Shown here: positions 1 through 7,555 of the stretch, piece by piece
How positions within the stretch are numbered: position 1 is the first letter of the stretch
Layout of the letters: every line of letters begins with the position of its first letter
NCBI GenBank assembly: GCA_903921405.1
Contig: CAIXPV010000100.1
Span: forward strand, 1-14,166
Origin: an uncultured Actinomycetes bacterium
GTDB taxonomy: Bacteria > Actinomycetota > Actinomycetes > Nanopelagicales > Nanopelagicaceae
Direction of reading: 5' to 3'
DNA length: 14,166 nt
The notes under the pieces: model-generated
Seen by the model: only the letters and a program-made list of their open reading frames with translations
The model's database searches: none
Told to the model about the DNA's origin: nothing
Program-made: the position numbers and the translations under genes

Positions 1-1261
1 GCGCTAATTGGATAACACCATCGAGTGCTTGTGTTAAATCAGTTGAACCTTGTCCTGCAAAGTTAGAGTCAAATGGATCGCAACCAAGAATCGATAAAGC
101 ACCACGAATCTCAGCGGCATTGAGCTCCACTGCCCCGCGATCATTGTCCGTAATTGCTTGGTTTCCGGCCCGTAAGTTTTCAGAGATTGATGCAAGGCCG
201 GCGGGCACCGCTAAATCATCATTCATTGCATCGGTAAACGCCGCACTCATTGTCAATGCAGGTGTTGTACCCAGAATTTCCGTAGCGCGCTTTAAAAAGT
301 TTTCAATACGACTAAAGGCGACAGCAGATTCAGTCAAAGCAGATTCAGAGTATTCGAGCATCGAACGATAATGCGCACTACCCAAATACCAACGCAGCTC
401 AATTCCACGGACTTTTTGCAGAATAACTTCCACTTGCATTGTATTTCCAAGGGACTTACTCATCTTTTCACCAGACTGGGTTACCCATGCGTTGTGTAGC
501 CAACGCGCAGCAAATCCATATCCCGCCGCCTCTGATTGCGCGATTTCATTTTCATGGTGAGGGAAGACTAAATCTAAACCTCCGCCATGAATATCAAAGC
601 TTTCACCGAGATATGCATGCGCCATTGCTGAACATTCAAGGTGCCAACCAGGACGACCTGCACCCCATGGCGTTGGCCATGAAGGTTCGCCAGGTTTAGC
701 TGCTTTCCATAGCGTAAAATCGCGAACATCTTTTTTAAATCTCTCATCAGCATCAGCTGCAGGTTGCAAATCATCGATATGTTGGCGAGACAGTGTTAAG
801 TACCGCTTCAATTTACGGACTTCTAGATAAACATCTCCATTGCCAGGTGCATATGCGCTGCCATTATCAATCAGGATCTGCATAAGCTCGACCATCTGAG
901 TGATGTGTCCTGTTGCTCGTGGCTCATATGTTGGAGGTAAAACATTTAGTGAAGTAAATGCCTGCGTGAATGCGCGCTCGTACTTCAACGCTAATGCCCA
1001 CCACTGCATATTTTCATGTGGTGCTTTTTGTAAAATCTTGTCATCAATATCTGTGACGTTACGAATAAAGGTTACGTTGTAGCCATTGTGAGTTAACCAA
1101 CGTCGTAAAATATCAAAATTAATTGCGCTGCGAACATGCCCTATATGTGGAGCGCCTTGAACTGTTGCGCCACAAACATAGATAGATACTTCACCTGGCT
1201 TAAGTGGGCTAAAAACGCCGACTTCGCGAGTTGCAGTGTCGTATAAATTCAGTGCGGACAT
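1..1261 (-). CDS. cysS: Cysteinyl-tRNA synthetase, 3' end cut by window edge
   Basis: Charges tRNA-Cys with cysteine in the cytoplasm. About 420 residues are visible from the ATG at 1261 and the frame is still open at base 1; the family is about 460 residues, so only the C-terminal tail is missing. The class I signature is clear: residues 28-42 contain YVCGATVQGAPHIGH (HIGH box) and GEKMSKS carries KMSKS at 266-270. Zinc ligands of the family are present: C30, C210 in HLEC, and the H-H-E-N-E stretch at 235-239. The mycothiol ligase MshC is a close paralogue, but it normally has a different HIGH-region sequence, and the position after ispDF matches mycobacterial cysS. It starts 9 bases after the ispDF stop, without a clear Shine-Dalgarno, so it is probably translated from the carD-ispDF transcript. 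Confidence 0.95.
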   Translation of the reverse strand, partial: MSALNLYDTATREVGVFSPLKPGEVSIYVCGATVQGAPHIGHVRSAINFDILRRWLTHNGYNVTFIRNVTDIDDKILQKAPHENMQWWALALKYERAFTQAFTSLNVLPPTYEPRATGHITQMVELMQILIDNGSAYAPGNGDVYLEVRKLKRYLTLSRQHIDDLQPAADADERFKKDVRDFTLWKAAKPGEPSWPTPWGAGRPGWHLECSAMAHAYLGESFDIHGGGLDLVFPHHENEIAQSEAAGYGFAARWLHNAWVTQSGEKMSKSLGNTMQVEVILQKVRGIELRWYLGSAHYRSMLEYSESALTESAVAFSRIENFLKRATEILGTTPALTMSAAFTDAMNDDLAVPAGLASISENLRAGNQAITDNDRGAVELNAAEIRGALSILGCDPFDSNFAGQGSTDLTQALDGVIQLA

Positions 1262-1270
1262 TTCTAAATT

Positions 1271-2389
1271 CTACCGCTTGTAGACCAAAGCGCTTGCAAC
1301 TGCCGCAATGCCCTTACCTTCACCTGTTAATCCCATGCCATCAGTAGTGGTTGCCGATACCGAAACAGGTGCACCGCCCAGAGCCTTTGATAGCGCCTCG
1401 ATAGCTTCGGCTCGACGACTACCGATCTTTGGCTTATTTCCAATAATTTGCACGGTTACATTTGAAATCGCATACCCTGCATCAGTAACTAATGCGAGAG
1501 TTTCTTGCAAAAGCATAGAGCCCGATGCATCTGCATACTCTGGGCGATTGGTTCCAAAATTACTTCCTAAATCACCTAAACCAGTTGCGGCAAAGAGTGC
1601 ATCACAAATTGCATGGGCTGCAACATCGCCATCTGAATGTCCCTCAACACCAACGTCATCTGGCCAGTGCAAGCCAGCCAGCCACAGCGTACGACCCTCA
1701 CCAAATGCGTGCGCATCGGTACCGACCCCAGTTCTAAAACTGCGGTTAAATCCAAGAAAACTTAGGGCACTATCTAAATCTGCAGGTGTAGTTATTTTCA
1801 AGGCTCTATCTTCGCCATCAATAACTATTACTGTGCCACCAAGTAGTTCAATCAGAGCGGCATCATCAGTTGCTTCAGCGCCACTTGCATGTGCATCTCG
1901 AAGCACCTGAGTTGAAAAGCCCTGTGGTGTTTGTATGCGGCGCAGAGTCGAGCGATCAAGAGTTGCTGCAACTCGTCCTTTGTCGTCGATTGATTTAACG
2001 GTATCGACTTCAAGTAACCCTGGAACCACAGCGGAGCTGCCACTGCGCAATGTTGCAATTATTCTTTCGGCTAAATCAGTAGTGGCCAGTGCTCGTGCAG
2101 CATCATGGACTAAAACAAAATCGCTAGCCACATGCGCTAAGGCATTGCGCACGCTGGCCGAGCGAGTTGCCCCACCTGAAACTACGGTGATTCCATCGCC
2201 CACTAATTCACTTATCTGTTGTTCAAAACCTGTCGGTGCGGCAATAATTATTTGATCGACAACGGGAGCAAGAGCGTTGATTGCATGCTGCAGCAAGGTG
2301 CGATCACCAAGTTGAATTAACGCCTTTGGATATCCTGCGCCGAATCTTTCACCACTACCTGCTGCGGCAATGATGGCGCTTACAGACAT
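1271..2389 (-). CDS. ispDF: Bifunctional IspD/IspF isoprenoid enzyme
   Basis: Two consecutive non-adjacent steps of the MEP isoprenoid pathway are fused in one 372-residue protein. Residues 1-215 are IspD (MEP cytidylyltransferase): the nucleotide loop AAAGSGERFGAGYPKAL at 8-24, VHDAARA near 95-100, TPQGF at 154-158 and DRALKIT at 194-200. Residues 218-372 are IspF (MEcPP synthase): GTDAH gives the metal ligands D225 and H227, the third being H259 after HSDGD (251-255), and the ATTTDGMGLTG stretch follows near 347-355. Both halves look complete. In Mycobacterium the two are separate neighbouring genes, so this is a fusion of that pair. Only 3 bases separate its ATG from the carD stop, and the two are in the same frame. 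Confidence 0.96.
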   Translation of the reverse strand: MSVSAIIAAAGSGERFGAGYPKALIQLGDRTLLQHAINALAPVVDQIIIAAPTGFEQQISELVGDGITVVSGGATRSASVRNALAHVASDFVLVHDAARALATTDLAERIIATLRSGSSAVVPGLLEVDTVKSIDDKGRVAATLDRSTLRRIQTPQGFSTQVLRDAHASGAEATDDAALIELLGGTVIVIDGEDRALKITTPADLDSALSFLGFNRSFRTGVGTDAHAFGEGRTLWLAGLHWPDDVGVEGHSDGDVAAHAICDALFAATGLGDLGSNFGTNRPEYADASGSMLLQETLALVTDAGYAISNVTVQIIGNKPKIGSRRAEAIEALSKALGGAPVSVSATTTDGMGLTGEGKGIAAVASALVYKR

Positions 2390-2392
2390 AGT

Positions 2393-2875
2393 TTAGGAAG
2401 CAAGAACCTCGTCAAGGATTACTGCAGCCTTTTCTTCATCAGTGCGCTCAGCAAGTGCGAGCTCTGAGATAAGGATCTGCTTCGCCTTGGCGAGCATGCG
2501 CTTTTCACCAGCTGATAGACCGCGGTCTAGATCACGACGGTATAAATCGCGAACAACTTCGGCAACCTTAATAACATCACCTGATGCTAACTTCTCAAGG
2601 TTTGCCTTGTAGCGACGTGACCAGTTGGTTGGTTCCTCTGTATATGGCTGACGTAATACGTTAAATACTCGATCTAGTCCGGCAGAATCAACAACATCGC
2701 GAACTCCAACGAGGTCGATATTTTCTGCAGGGACTCTAACTGTTAGATCTCCTTGCGCGACTTTCAACACTAAATAGGTCTTTTCTTCACCTTTGATCAC
2801 ACGAACTTCTATCGCTTCGATAAGAGCTGCTCCGTGATGAGGATAAACAACGGTTTCGCCGACCTTAAATGTCAT
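2393..2875 (-). CDS. carD: CarD-family RNA polymerase-binding regulator
   Basis: A global transcription factor that binds the RNA polymerase beta subunit and stabilises open promoter complexes; in actinobacteria it is linked to rRNA control and stress. The 160 residues match the family length (mycobacterial CarD is 162). The N-terminal Tudor-like RNAP-interaction domain begins FKVGETVVYPHHGAA and keeps R25 and R47, the residues that contact polymerase in M. tuberculosis. The C-terminal helical domain has NWSRRYKANLEKLASGD with W85 and K90, at the same numbers as the mycobacterial DNA-wedge tryptophan and lysine. First gene of the carD-ispDF-cysS operon, with its own promoter upstream. Confidence 0.96.
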   Translation of the reverse strand: MTFKVGETVVYPHHGAALIEAIEVRVIKGEEKTYLVLKVAQGDLTVRVPAENIDLVGVRDVVDSAGLDRVFNVLRQPYTEEPTNWSRRYKANLEKLASGDVIKVAEVVRDLYRRDLDRGLSAGEKRMLAKAKQILISELALAERTDEEKAAVILDEVLAS

Positions 2876-2899
2876 GTGTTGCCCTTCGCTAGAGGGTCA

Positions 2900-2928
2900 A
2901 TTGTACCAGCGATTTCTGACCTAGTCAC
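2900..2928 (-). promoter_or_regulatory. Predicted carD promoter
   Basis: On the minus strand a -10 hexamer TACAAT (2900-2905) sits 17 bases downstream of a -35-like GTGACT (2923-2928), about 25 bases before the carD ATG. The -10 matches 5 of 6 consensus positions and the -35 matches 4 of 6. It lies in the only sizeable gap upstream of the carD-ispDF-cysS operon. Confidence 0.6.
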
Positions 2929-2957
2929 CTTGCCATAACTAGCGTAATACCAGCGTA

Positions 2958-2986
2958 TTCAACTACTTATTTCATATGAGAGAATA
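2958..2986 (+). promoter_or_regulatory. Possible promoter of the LpqE-like gene
   Basis: A weak -35-like TTCAAC (2958-2963) and a -10-like GAGAAT (2980-2985) with a 16-base spacer precede the ATG at 2993. The start site would fall on or next to the ATG, and there is no well-placed Shine-Dalgarno, so a leaderless mRNA is possible. The hexamers are poor matches and this is tentative. Confidence 0.3.
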
Positions 2987-2992
2987 ACGCTC

Positions 2993-3469
2993 ATGCGCCG
3001 CATATTAATTGCACTTATTTCTTCAGTACTAGCATTGACATTATCTGCTTGTGGTGCTGGGTTTAATGCTTCAACACGTCAAGTTACTCAAGTAACCGAT
3101 GGAGTGGAAAGCGCAATCACTAAAGATGGCAACAACATTAAGCTTCGCAATATTCTTGTTGTAGAAACTGCACTAGGTGCAGGAGTACTTGTTGGAACTC
3201 TGGTTAACTCTAATTCTGATGACGATGCACTTCTTGGTGTAGCAATTAATGGCCAAGTGGCAACAATTACCGGTTTGAATACCGTGAATGAGAATATGCC
3301 GGTTACTTTTGAAGGTGCATCAGCAAATGCTAAAGCTGTAGTTCCAGTTCTCGGGGCTAAAGCAGGATCACATGTTCAAGTAACTTTGTTCTTTGCGCGT
3401 GCCGGTGAAATTACCGTTCAAGCAATTATTCGTGCAGCGATAGATCAATATGCAGGAGTTAGCGCTTAA
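2993..3469 (+). CDS. lpqE: LpqE-like secreted lipoprotein
   Basis: A 158-residue exported lipoprotein of unknown biochemical role. The N terminus has two Arg, a hydrophobic stretch (4-17) and the lipobox LSAC with the lipidated Cys at 20, followed by Gly-Ala-Gly. The remainder is a predicted beta-rich domain without Cys. The pattern of a conserved NNIKLRNILVV segment (48-58), a middle AINGQVATITG and a final FFARAGEITVQAII resembles M. tuberculosis LpqE (Rv3584) as I recall it. The position supports this: lpqE is also divergent from carD there. Its stop codon (3467-3469) abuts the gpmA stop on the other strand, with no terminator between. Family assignment is from memory of sequence and synteny; function is not known. 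Confidence 0.72.
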   Translation: MRRILIALISSVLALTLSACGAGFNASTRQVTQVTDGVESAITKDGNNIKLRNILVVETALGAGVLVGTLVNSNSDDDALLGVAINGQVATITGLNTVNENMPVTFEGASANAKAVVPVLGAKAGSHVQVTLFFARAGEITVQAIIRAAIDQYAGVSA

Positions 3470-4213
3470 TTACTTCTTGCCCTGATTTGCAACTGCAGCG
3501 ATTGCATCTTTAGCTGCCGCAGGATCTAAATACTCTCCGCCTTTAACTACTGGCATTAAGTCCGCATTGAGTTTGTAGTACAAAGGGATGCCGGTTGGAA
3601 TATTTAATCCAGCAATGTCTGCATCACTGATGCCATCTAAGTGCTTCACAAGTGCGCGCAGTGAATTTCCGTGAGCTGTAACTAGAACGCGCTTGCCCTT
3701 CTTTAGATCTGGAACGATTGATTCATGCCAATAAGGCAGCATTCGATCGATTACATCTTTAAGGCACTCAGTCTTGGGCGCAGTGATGTCGGCATATCGC
3801 ACATCATGGCTTTGCGAGAACTCATCATTGTCATCGATCGGAGGAGGTGGAACATCAAAGGATCGACGCCACAGGGCAAACTGTTCTTCGCCGTACTGGG
3901 CCAGCGTTTGCGCCTTATCTTTGCCTTGCAGCGCTCCATAGTGCCGCTCATTGAGGCGCCAACTGCGTTGCACCGGAATCCAGTGACGATCACATGCATC
4001 TAAAGCTAACTGCGATGTATGAATCGCACGGCGCAACAACGAGGTATGCAGCAGATCTGGCAACAGGTTTCGCTCGGCTAGTAAGACTCCGCCGCGACGG
4101 GCTTCGTCTTCACCCTTGGCAGACAAGGCAACATCAACCCAACCAGTGAAAAGGTTCTTGGCATTCCATTGGGATTCGCCATGGCGCAGAAGGATTAGTT
4201 CAAAGTTGCTCAT
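3470..4213 (-). CDS. gpmA: 2,3-bisphosphoglycerate-dependent phosphoglycerate mutase
   Basis: Interconverts 3- and 2-phosphoglycerate in glycolysis and gluconeogenesis. With the ATG at 4213 the protein has 247 residues, the usual length. The phosphohistidine motif LLRHGESQWN places the catalytic H11, RLNERHYGALQG gives the general acid E89, and VTAHGNSLRAL gives the second catalytic histidine H181. I chose ATG 4213 over the in-frame GTG at 4219 because AGGA lies 7 bases before the ATG but directly against the GTG. It is the last gene of the long minus-strand run, 9 bases after the YbjN-like gene; the order mshA, YbjN-like gene, gpm is shared with Mycobacterium. Confidence 0.96.
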   Translation of the reverse strand: MSNFELILLRHGESQWNAKNLFTGWVDVALSAKGEDEARRGGVLLAERNLLPDLLHTSLLRRAIHTSQLALDACDRHWIPVQRSWRLNERHYGALQGKDKAQTLAQYGEEQFALWRRSFDVPPPPIDDNDEFSQSHDVRYADITAPKTECLKDVIDRMLPYWHESIVPDLKKGKRVLVTAHGNSLRALVKHLDGISDADIAGLNIPTGIPLYYKLNADLMPVVKGGEYLDPAAAKDAIAAVANQGKK

Positions 4214-4222
4214 GGGCACATC

Positions 4223-4705
4223 CTAAACCAAATGCTTGAAAGCCTCTAAATTGGCTAACGACTCTCCTCGTGAGACTCGCCAAGCCCATTCACGACGAAT
4301 CGCATTGGCAAAGCCAAGTTCAAGCAGTGGATTAAAAGATGAATCAGAGATTTGAAGTACCGATCCAACTAAGCGATCAATTTCGCGATCGGTCACCGCC
4401 GATAATGGCAAGCGACCAACTAGGAATAAGTCACCTAACTCATTGGTGGCAAATGCAACTCCATAAAGCCCAGCATTTTTTGCAAGACACCAGGCATGTA
4501 CTGCTGCTTCATTGTCATCGGGCTTTCGGATCACAAATGCATTAATGCTCAGTGAATGATCCCCGACAATAAGCGCACAGTGTGTCTGTAACTTCTTCTC
4601 ACCAGGCAAAGTAATTAAAAAAGTATTGCCATCTGGCTTTTCAAACTCAAGGTCATGCGAATCTAGAAACTCCTCGATTGTAATTCGGGGATCGATTGCA
4701 GCCAT
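4223..4705 (-). CDS. YbjN-domain protein
   Basis: A 160-residue soluble protein of the YbjN/type III-secretion-chaperone-like fold; no enzymatic activity is known. No membrane segment or signal peptide is seen. The fold is suggested by the central HCALIVGDHSLSINAFVIRK region (about 42-61), then HAWCLAKNAGLYGVAFA and the LGDLFLVGRLP strand pair, followed by a helical C-terminal half. Its ATG overlaps the mshA stop by one base (TAATG), so translation is probably coupled. A homologous gene lies between mshA and gpm1 in M. tuberculosis (Rv0487), which supports both the family call and a conserved but unexplained link to mycothiol or glycolytic genes. Confidence 0.8.
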   Translation of the reverse strand: MAAIDPRITIEEFLDSHDLEFEKPDGNTFLITLPGEKKLQTHCALIVGDHSLSINAFVIRKPDDNEAAVHAWCLAKNAGLYGVAFATNELGDLFLVGRLPLSAVTDREIDRLVGSVLQISDSSFNPLLELGFANAIRREWAWRVSRGESLANLEAFKHLV

Positions 4706-5961
4706 TACTGTCCAGAAATCTTTCTGGCGTGCTGTGCTTCAGTAATAACTTGATCATAAATATCTAACGTGCCACGTGCAGTTGCATCCCACCCAAAGTG
4801 GGATGCGTGTTCTACTGCTCCCATTGACAACAGAACTCGTCGCTGTGGCTCTTGCAGCAAGCGCGCAATAACCGATGACCACGCTTTAGGGTCATGCCCA
4901 TCAACTAATACACCTGATATTCCATCTGCTACTGCAGTACGTAAACCGCCAACGGCAGTTGCAATGACTGGCGTTCCACATGCCTGTGCTTCAAGAGCTA
5001 CTAAGCCAAAAGACTCTGAATAACTAGGTACGCATACTAAATCTGCAGCGCGATACCACTGTGGTAACTCTGCGCGCGGAATTGGTGGCGCAAAATGTAC
5101 GACATCATCAATGCCCAACCATGTAGTTAGCTCTTGCAATCGTTCAACTTCTTCGGTGTTGGCACCTGATGCACCGCCAATGATGTTAACGATTAATTTC
5201 GAACGCATCAGTGGCGAGTGTTTTACTAGTTCAGAAGTTGCACGGATCAAAACTTCTGGGCCTTTGTGCGGCTGGATGCGACCAACAAAAGTTACAACTA
5301 GAGCATCAAGTGGAGTACCAATTGTTTCGCGTGCAGTTTTACGACCTTGCCCGGGAGTAAATGTGTACAAGTCAACGCCAGGGGCAACAACATGAACTAT
5401 GTCTGGGCATGCCTCGTACAACGAGACCAGGCTGGCTGCCTCAGAGTCGGTGTTAGCGATCAAAGCTTGAGCAGCCGATGCGACTTGGGTTTCACCCTGT
5501 ACCCGAATCATTGGCTCAGGGGTTTCACCTTCGGCTAAATTCAAATTCTTAACACGCGCCATCGTGTGCATGGTGTGCACCAGCGGAATCCCAAGTTCGG
5601 CGGCGGCAGGCATGGCGACTTTTCCTGAAATCCAATAGTGGGAATGAATCGCATCGTAGTTTTCATTTCGCACGATGCGTAAAAACTCTTTAGAGAGTCC
5701 CAAAATATGCGCGGGTAACTGCTCTTTCGTTAAATGTCCGTGGCCACAATCAAAATACCGAACCCGTACACCTTTAGATATTTCCACAACCTCTGGCTGA
5801 TCTGTCTCAGTACGACGTGTAAAAATATCAACTTCAACACCCATCGCCGCCATACGTTGGGCCGACTCGACAACATAGATATTCATTCCACCTGCATCGC
5901 CAATACCTGGCTGATCCAATGGAGATGTGTGCACCATTACGGTGGCTATGCGCCCGTTCAT
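4705..5961 (-). CDS. mshA: D-inositol-3-phosphate glycosyltransferase (mycothiol step 1)
   Basis: Transfers N-acetylglucosamine from UDP-GlcNAc to 1D-myo-inositol 3-phosphate, the committed step of mycothiol synthesis. It has 418 residues, close to the family length. The N-terminal GT-B half carries HTSPLDQPGIGDAGGMN (11-27), diagnostic for MshA, plus HSHYW (106-110) and HTMHTMARVKN (129-139). The C-terminal half has FVGRIQPHKGPEVLI (225-239) and the donor-binding E-x7-E pair E316/E324 in SESFGLVALEAQACGTP. No Shine-Dalgarno is obvious before the ATG. The gene starts 19 bases after the asparaginase stop and overlaps the YbjN-like gene by one base, so it depends on upstream promoters of the run. 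Confidence 0.96.
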   Translation of the reverse strand: MNGRIATVMVHTSPLDQPGIGDAGGMNIYVVESAQRMAAMGVEVDIFTRRTETDQPEVVEISKGVRVRYFDCGHGHLTKEQLPAHILGLSKEFLRIVRNENYDAIHSHYWISGKVAMPAAAELGIPLVHTMHTMARVKNLNLAEGETPEPMIRVQGETQVASAAQALIANTDSEAASLVSLYEACPDIVHVVAPGVDLYTFTPGQGRKTARETIGTPLDALVVTFVGRIQPHKGPEVLIRATSELVKHSPLMRSKLIVNIIGGASGANTEEVERLQELTTWLGIDDVVHFAPPIPRAELPQWYRAADLVCVPSYSESFGLVALEAQACGTPVIATAVGGLRTAVADGISGVLVDGHDPKAWSSVIARLLQEPQRRVLLSMGAVEHASHFGWDATARGTLDIYDQVITEAQHARKISGQ

Positions 5962-5980
5962 GGCTTAAGGGTACGACTAG

Positions 5981-6904
5981 TTAGAAAGTTGCGCGAATGG
6001 AACCGACTACTTGATCGCCGCCGTAGACCTTTTCTAACTCAATATCGGCATCGACGCCTAATAACTTCAATCCAGCAACAGTTATGGCCTCGCGTGGTCG
6101 CAAGCCACCGTCATTTACTTTAAAGGCGTACGCGCGACCATCAGGCACTGATGCCACCATTATTGATTCAGCGCCACTTTTCATGAACACTCCCGGATTA
6201 TTTTTCATAATCTTTGTAGACATTCGATTAGGCCCTGCAACCATCTCTGGAAAATCTCTACACGCCTGTACGACGCTTTGATGCACCGGATCTGCTGAAA
6301 TCGTCAATGCTCTTATTGCGCGGGCAAGGCCAATGAGTGAAATCAAAAATAACGGTGCCCCACACCCATCGATTGCGATATGAGAAATCTTTTCACCCGA
6401 CAGAGTTTCTAGTTCACTCTTGAAAGCTACCTGCAATGGATGCTCTGGATCTAAATAGTTTTCAACTGGCCAACCATTGGTAGCACAGCCCAAAAGCATT
6501 CCAGAGTGCTTGCCACTGCAGTTCATGGCTAAACGCGTTGGAACCGGTGTTGCTAGTGCAGCCGCTTCATCAAGTGGTTTGCCTTTGACATTTTGCAATG
6601 CGTTTTCATCTAAGCCAGCCAGTGCCAAAATCTCTAAAGCACCGCTTTGATGCATCGCTAAACCCGAGTGCGATGCACATGTAAGTGCTAACAATCGTGG
6701 CTCTAATACGACCCCGCTTCGAACCATGGCCGATGCCAAAATAGATTTATAAGAAGAACGCGGATAAATAAGTTGTGTTGGATCACCTTTGTGAAACATG
6801 ATTGAGCCGTCACTATTGAGTGCAACAAAGTGGCCTACGTGGCTAGATTCAACGACATCATTTCTAACTAATTCGGCCAGAGTTTCTCCGATAAGTAGTG
6901 GCAT
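5981..6904 (-). CDS. Class 3 (Rhizobium etli type) L-asparaginase
   Basis: Predicted to hydrolyse L-asparagine to aspartate and ammonia. This is the Asparaginase_II family of R. etli AnsA, unrelated to E. coli-type asparaginases. In 307 residues the family motifs occur in order: the S-x-x-K pair S50/K53 in RSSYKSILASA, CASHSG (76-81), MNCSGKHSG with C129 and K132, DGCGAP with C181, GPNRMSTK (224-231) and the FKVNDGG lysine K262. These correspond to the serine/lysine dyads and cysteine positions of the crystallised R. etli enzyme. No signal peptide is seen, so it is cytoplasmic. Its ATG follows the nitrobindin-like stop by one codon in the same frame (TAA TCG ATG). It lies 3 kb from glnR, but no GlnR box was recognised. 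Confidence 0.88.
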   Translation of the reverse strand: MPLLIGETLAELVRNDVVESSHVGHFVALNSDGSIMFHKGDPTQLIYPRSSYKSILASAMVRSGVVLEPRLLALTCASHSGLAMHQSGALEILALAGLDENALQNVKGKPLDEAAALATPVPTRLAMNCSGKHSGMLLGCATNGWPVENYLDPEHPLQVAFKSELETLSGEKISHIAIDGCGAPLFLISLIGLARAIRALTISADPVHQSVVQACRDFPEMVAGPNRMSTKIMKNNPGVFMKSGAESIMVASVPDGRAYAFKVNDGGLRPREAITVAGLKLLGVDADIELEKVYGGDQVVGSIRATF

Positions 6905-6907
6905 CGA

Positions 6908-7408
6908 TTAGTCGTTCTGACGTTCAAGTGATGACCAAATATGTGCTTGTAGCTCTTTACCTTCGGCAGCCATGTCATAGGCAAAGAAAAGTTCTCCGGC
7001 AACAAGACCGTATAAGCGAACGCCAGCGGTAACAATCTTGGCACTTGGTGCTGAATACCCTTGATCTAAAACTAATTGAATCTTTGGACCATCAAACTGT
7101 CCAACCCAACCTTCTGAAATTCCAGTGTTGTGTGACATTACAACCTCTAAAACATTATTGGGCTTAGTGCGCCAGAAACCTGCTTCAGATCCACCTGGGC
7201 GAAGGATTTCTCCCTCTGCATCTAATATCCACGACCGTGAAAAATAATTAAGGAACGGTCGACCATCATGATTAAAGACAACTTCATGGGCGTATTCAAA
7301 GGGCTCGATGCCAGGATACTCACCGCGACCTTTGCCTCGCCACGTACCAACTAACCAGGCCAATGGATTTAGATCTGGGTGCAGGCCTTCGGGAATTGTA
7401 AAAACCAT
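6908..7408 (-). CDS. Nitrobindin-like heme-binding beta-barrel protein
   Basis: A 166-residue FABP-like/nitrobindin family protein (formerly DUF1794). Family members fold as a ten-stranded barrel, bind heme through a C-terminal His, and have been reported to bind NO and convert peroxynitrite. The diagnostic G-x-W-x-G-x-G motif is GTWRGKG (21-27), followed by GEYPGI, and the presumed heme ligand is H156 in LQAHIWSSLER. The length matches M. tuberculosis Rv2717c (164). An AGAGG-like ribosome site (AGAGGA) lies 9 bases before its ATG, inside the end of the preceding small ORF, whose TAG directly abuts this ATG. Its neighbours (Fur, YgfZ, mycothiol) suit a role in redox or nitrosative defence. 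Confidence 0.87.
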   Translation of the reverse strand: MVFTIPEGLHPDLNPLAWLVGTWRGKGRGEYPGIEPFEYAHEVVFNHDGRPFLNYFSRSWILDAEGEILRPGGSEAGFWRTKPNNVLEVVMSHNTGISEGWVGQFDGPKIQLVLDQGYSAPSAKIVTAGVRLYGLVAGELFFAYDMAAEGKELQAHIWSSLERQND

Positions 7409-7537
7409 CTATGGGCGTCCTCTAAATTTAGGGGGACGTCGCACTTGAGATTGACGACCGCGGAATGCATAAAAAATTAGAGCAATACCTAATGCAATGG
7501 CAACAAGACCAAGGATTATCGATGTAAAAAGCTCCAT
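7409..7537 (-). CDS. Small single-pass membrane protein, 42 residues
   Basis: Not recognised as a named family. The ORF starts with ATG at 7537 and ends with TAG directly against the next ATG. Residues 5-24 (TSIILGLVAIALGIALIFYA) form one clear transmembrane helix, followed by a strongly basic tail rich in Arg, Pro and Lys (FRGRQSQVRRPPKFRGRP). The short N terminus would lie outside and the basic tail in the cytoplasm by the positive-inside rule. A TAGG ribosome site lies 8 bases upstream. It fills exactly the gap between ygfZ (18 bases) and the nitrobindin-like gene (0 bases), and the hydrophobic reading frame argues that it is genuinely coding. It may anchor a partner; no function can be assigned. 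Confidence 0.7.
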   Translation of the reverse strand: MELFTSIILGLVAIALGIALIFYAFRGRQSQVRRPPKFRGRP

Positions 7538-7555
7538 GCGCCAAGCCTACCTTGA

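Noticed and set aside
1..1261. MshC (mycothiol cysteine ligase) instead of CysS
   Set aside because: HIGH-region sequence and order after ispDF match cysteinyl-tRNA synthetase; the missing C terminus leaves slight doubt only.
1308..1910. 200-codon plus-strand ORF
   Set aside because: It is antisense to the well-conserved IspDF frame; its Ser/Pro/Ala-rich translation shows no domain and it has no ribosome site or promoter.
4214..4219. GTG start two codons upstream for gpmA
   Set aside because: AGGA is only one base from the GTG but at normal spacing from the ATG at 4213.
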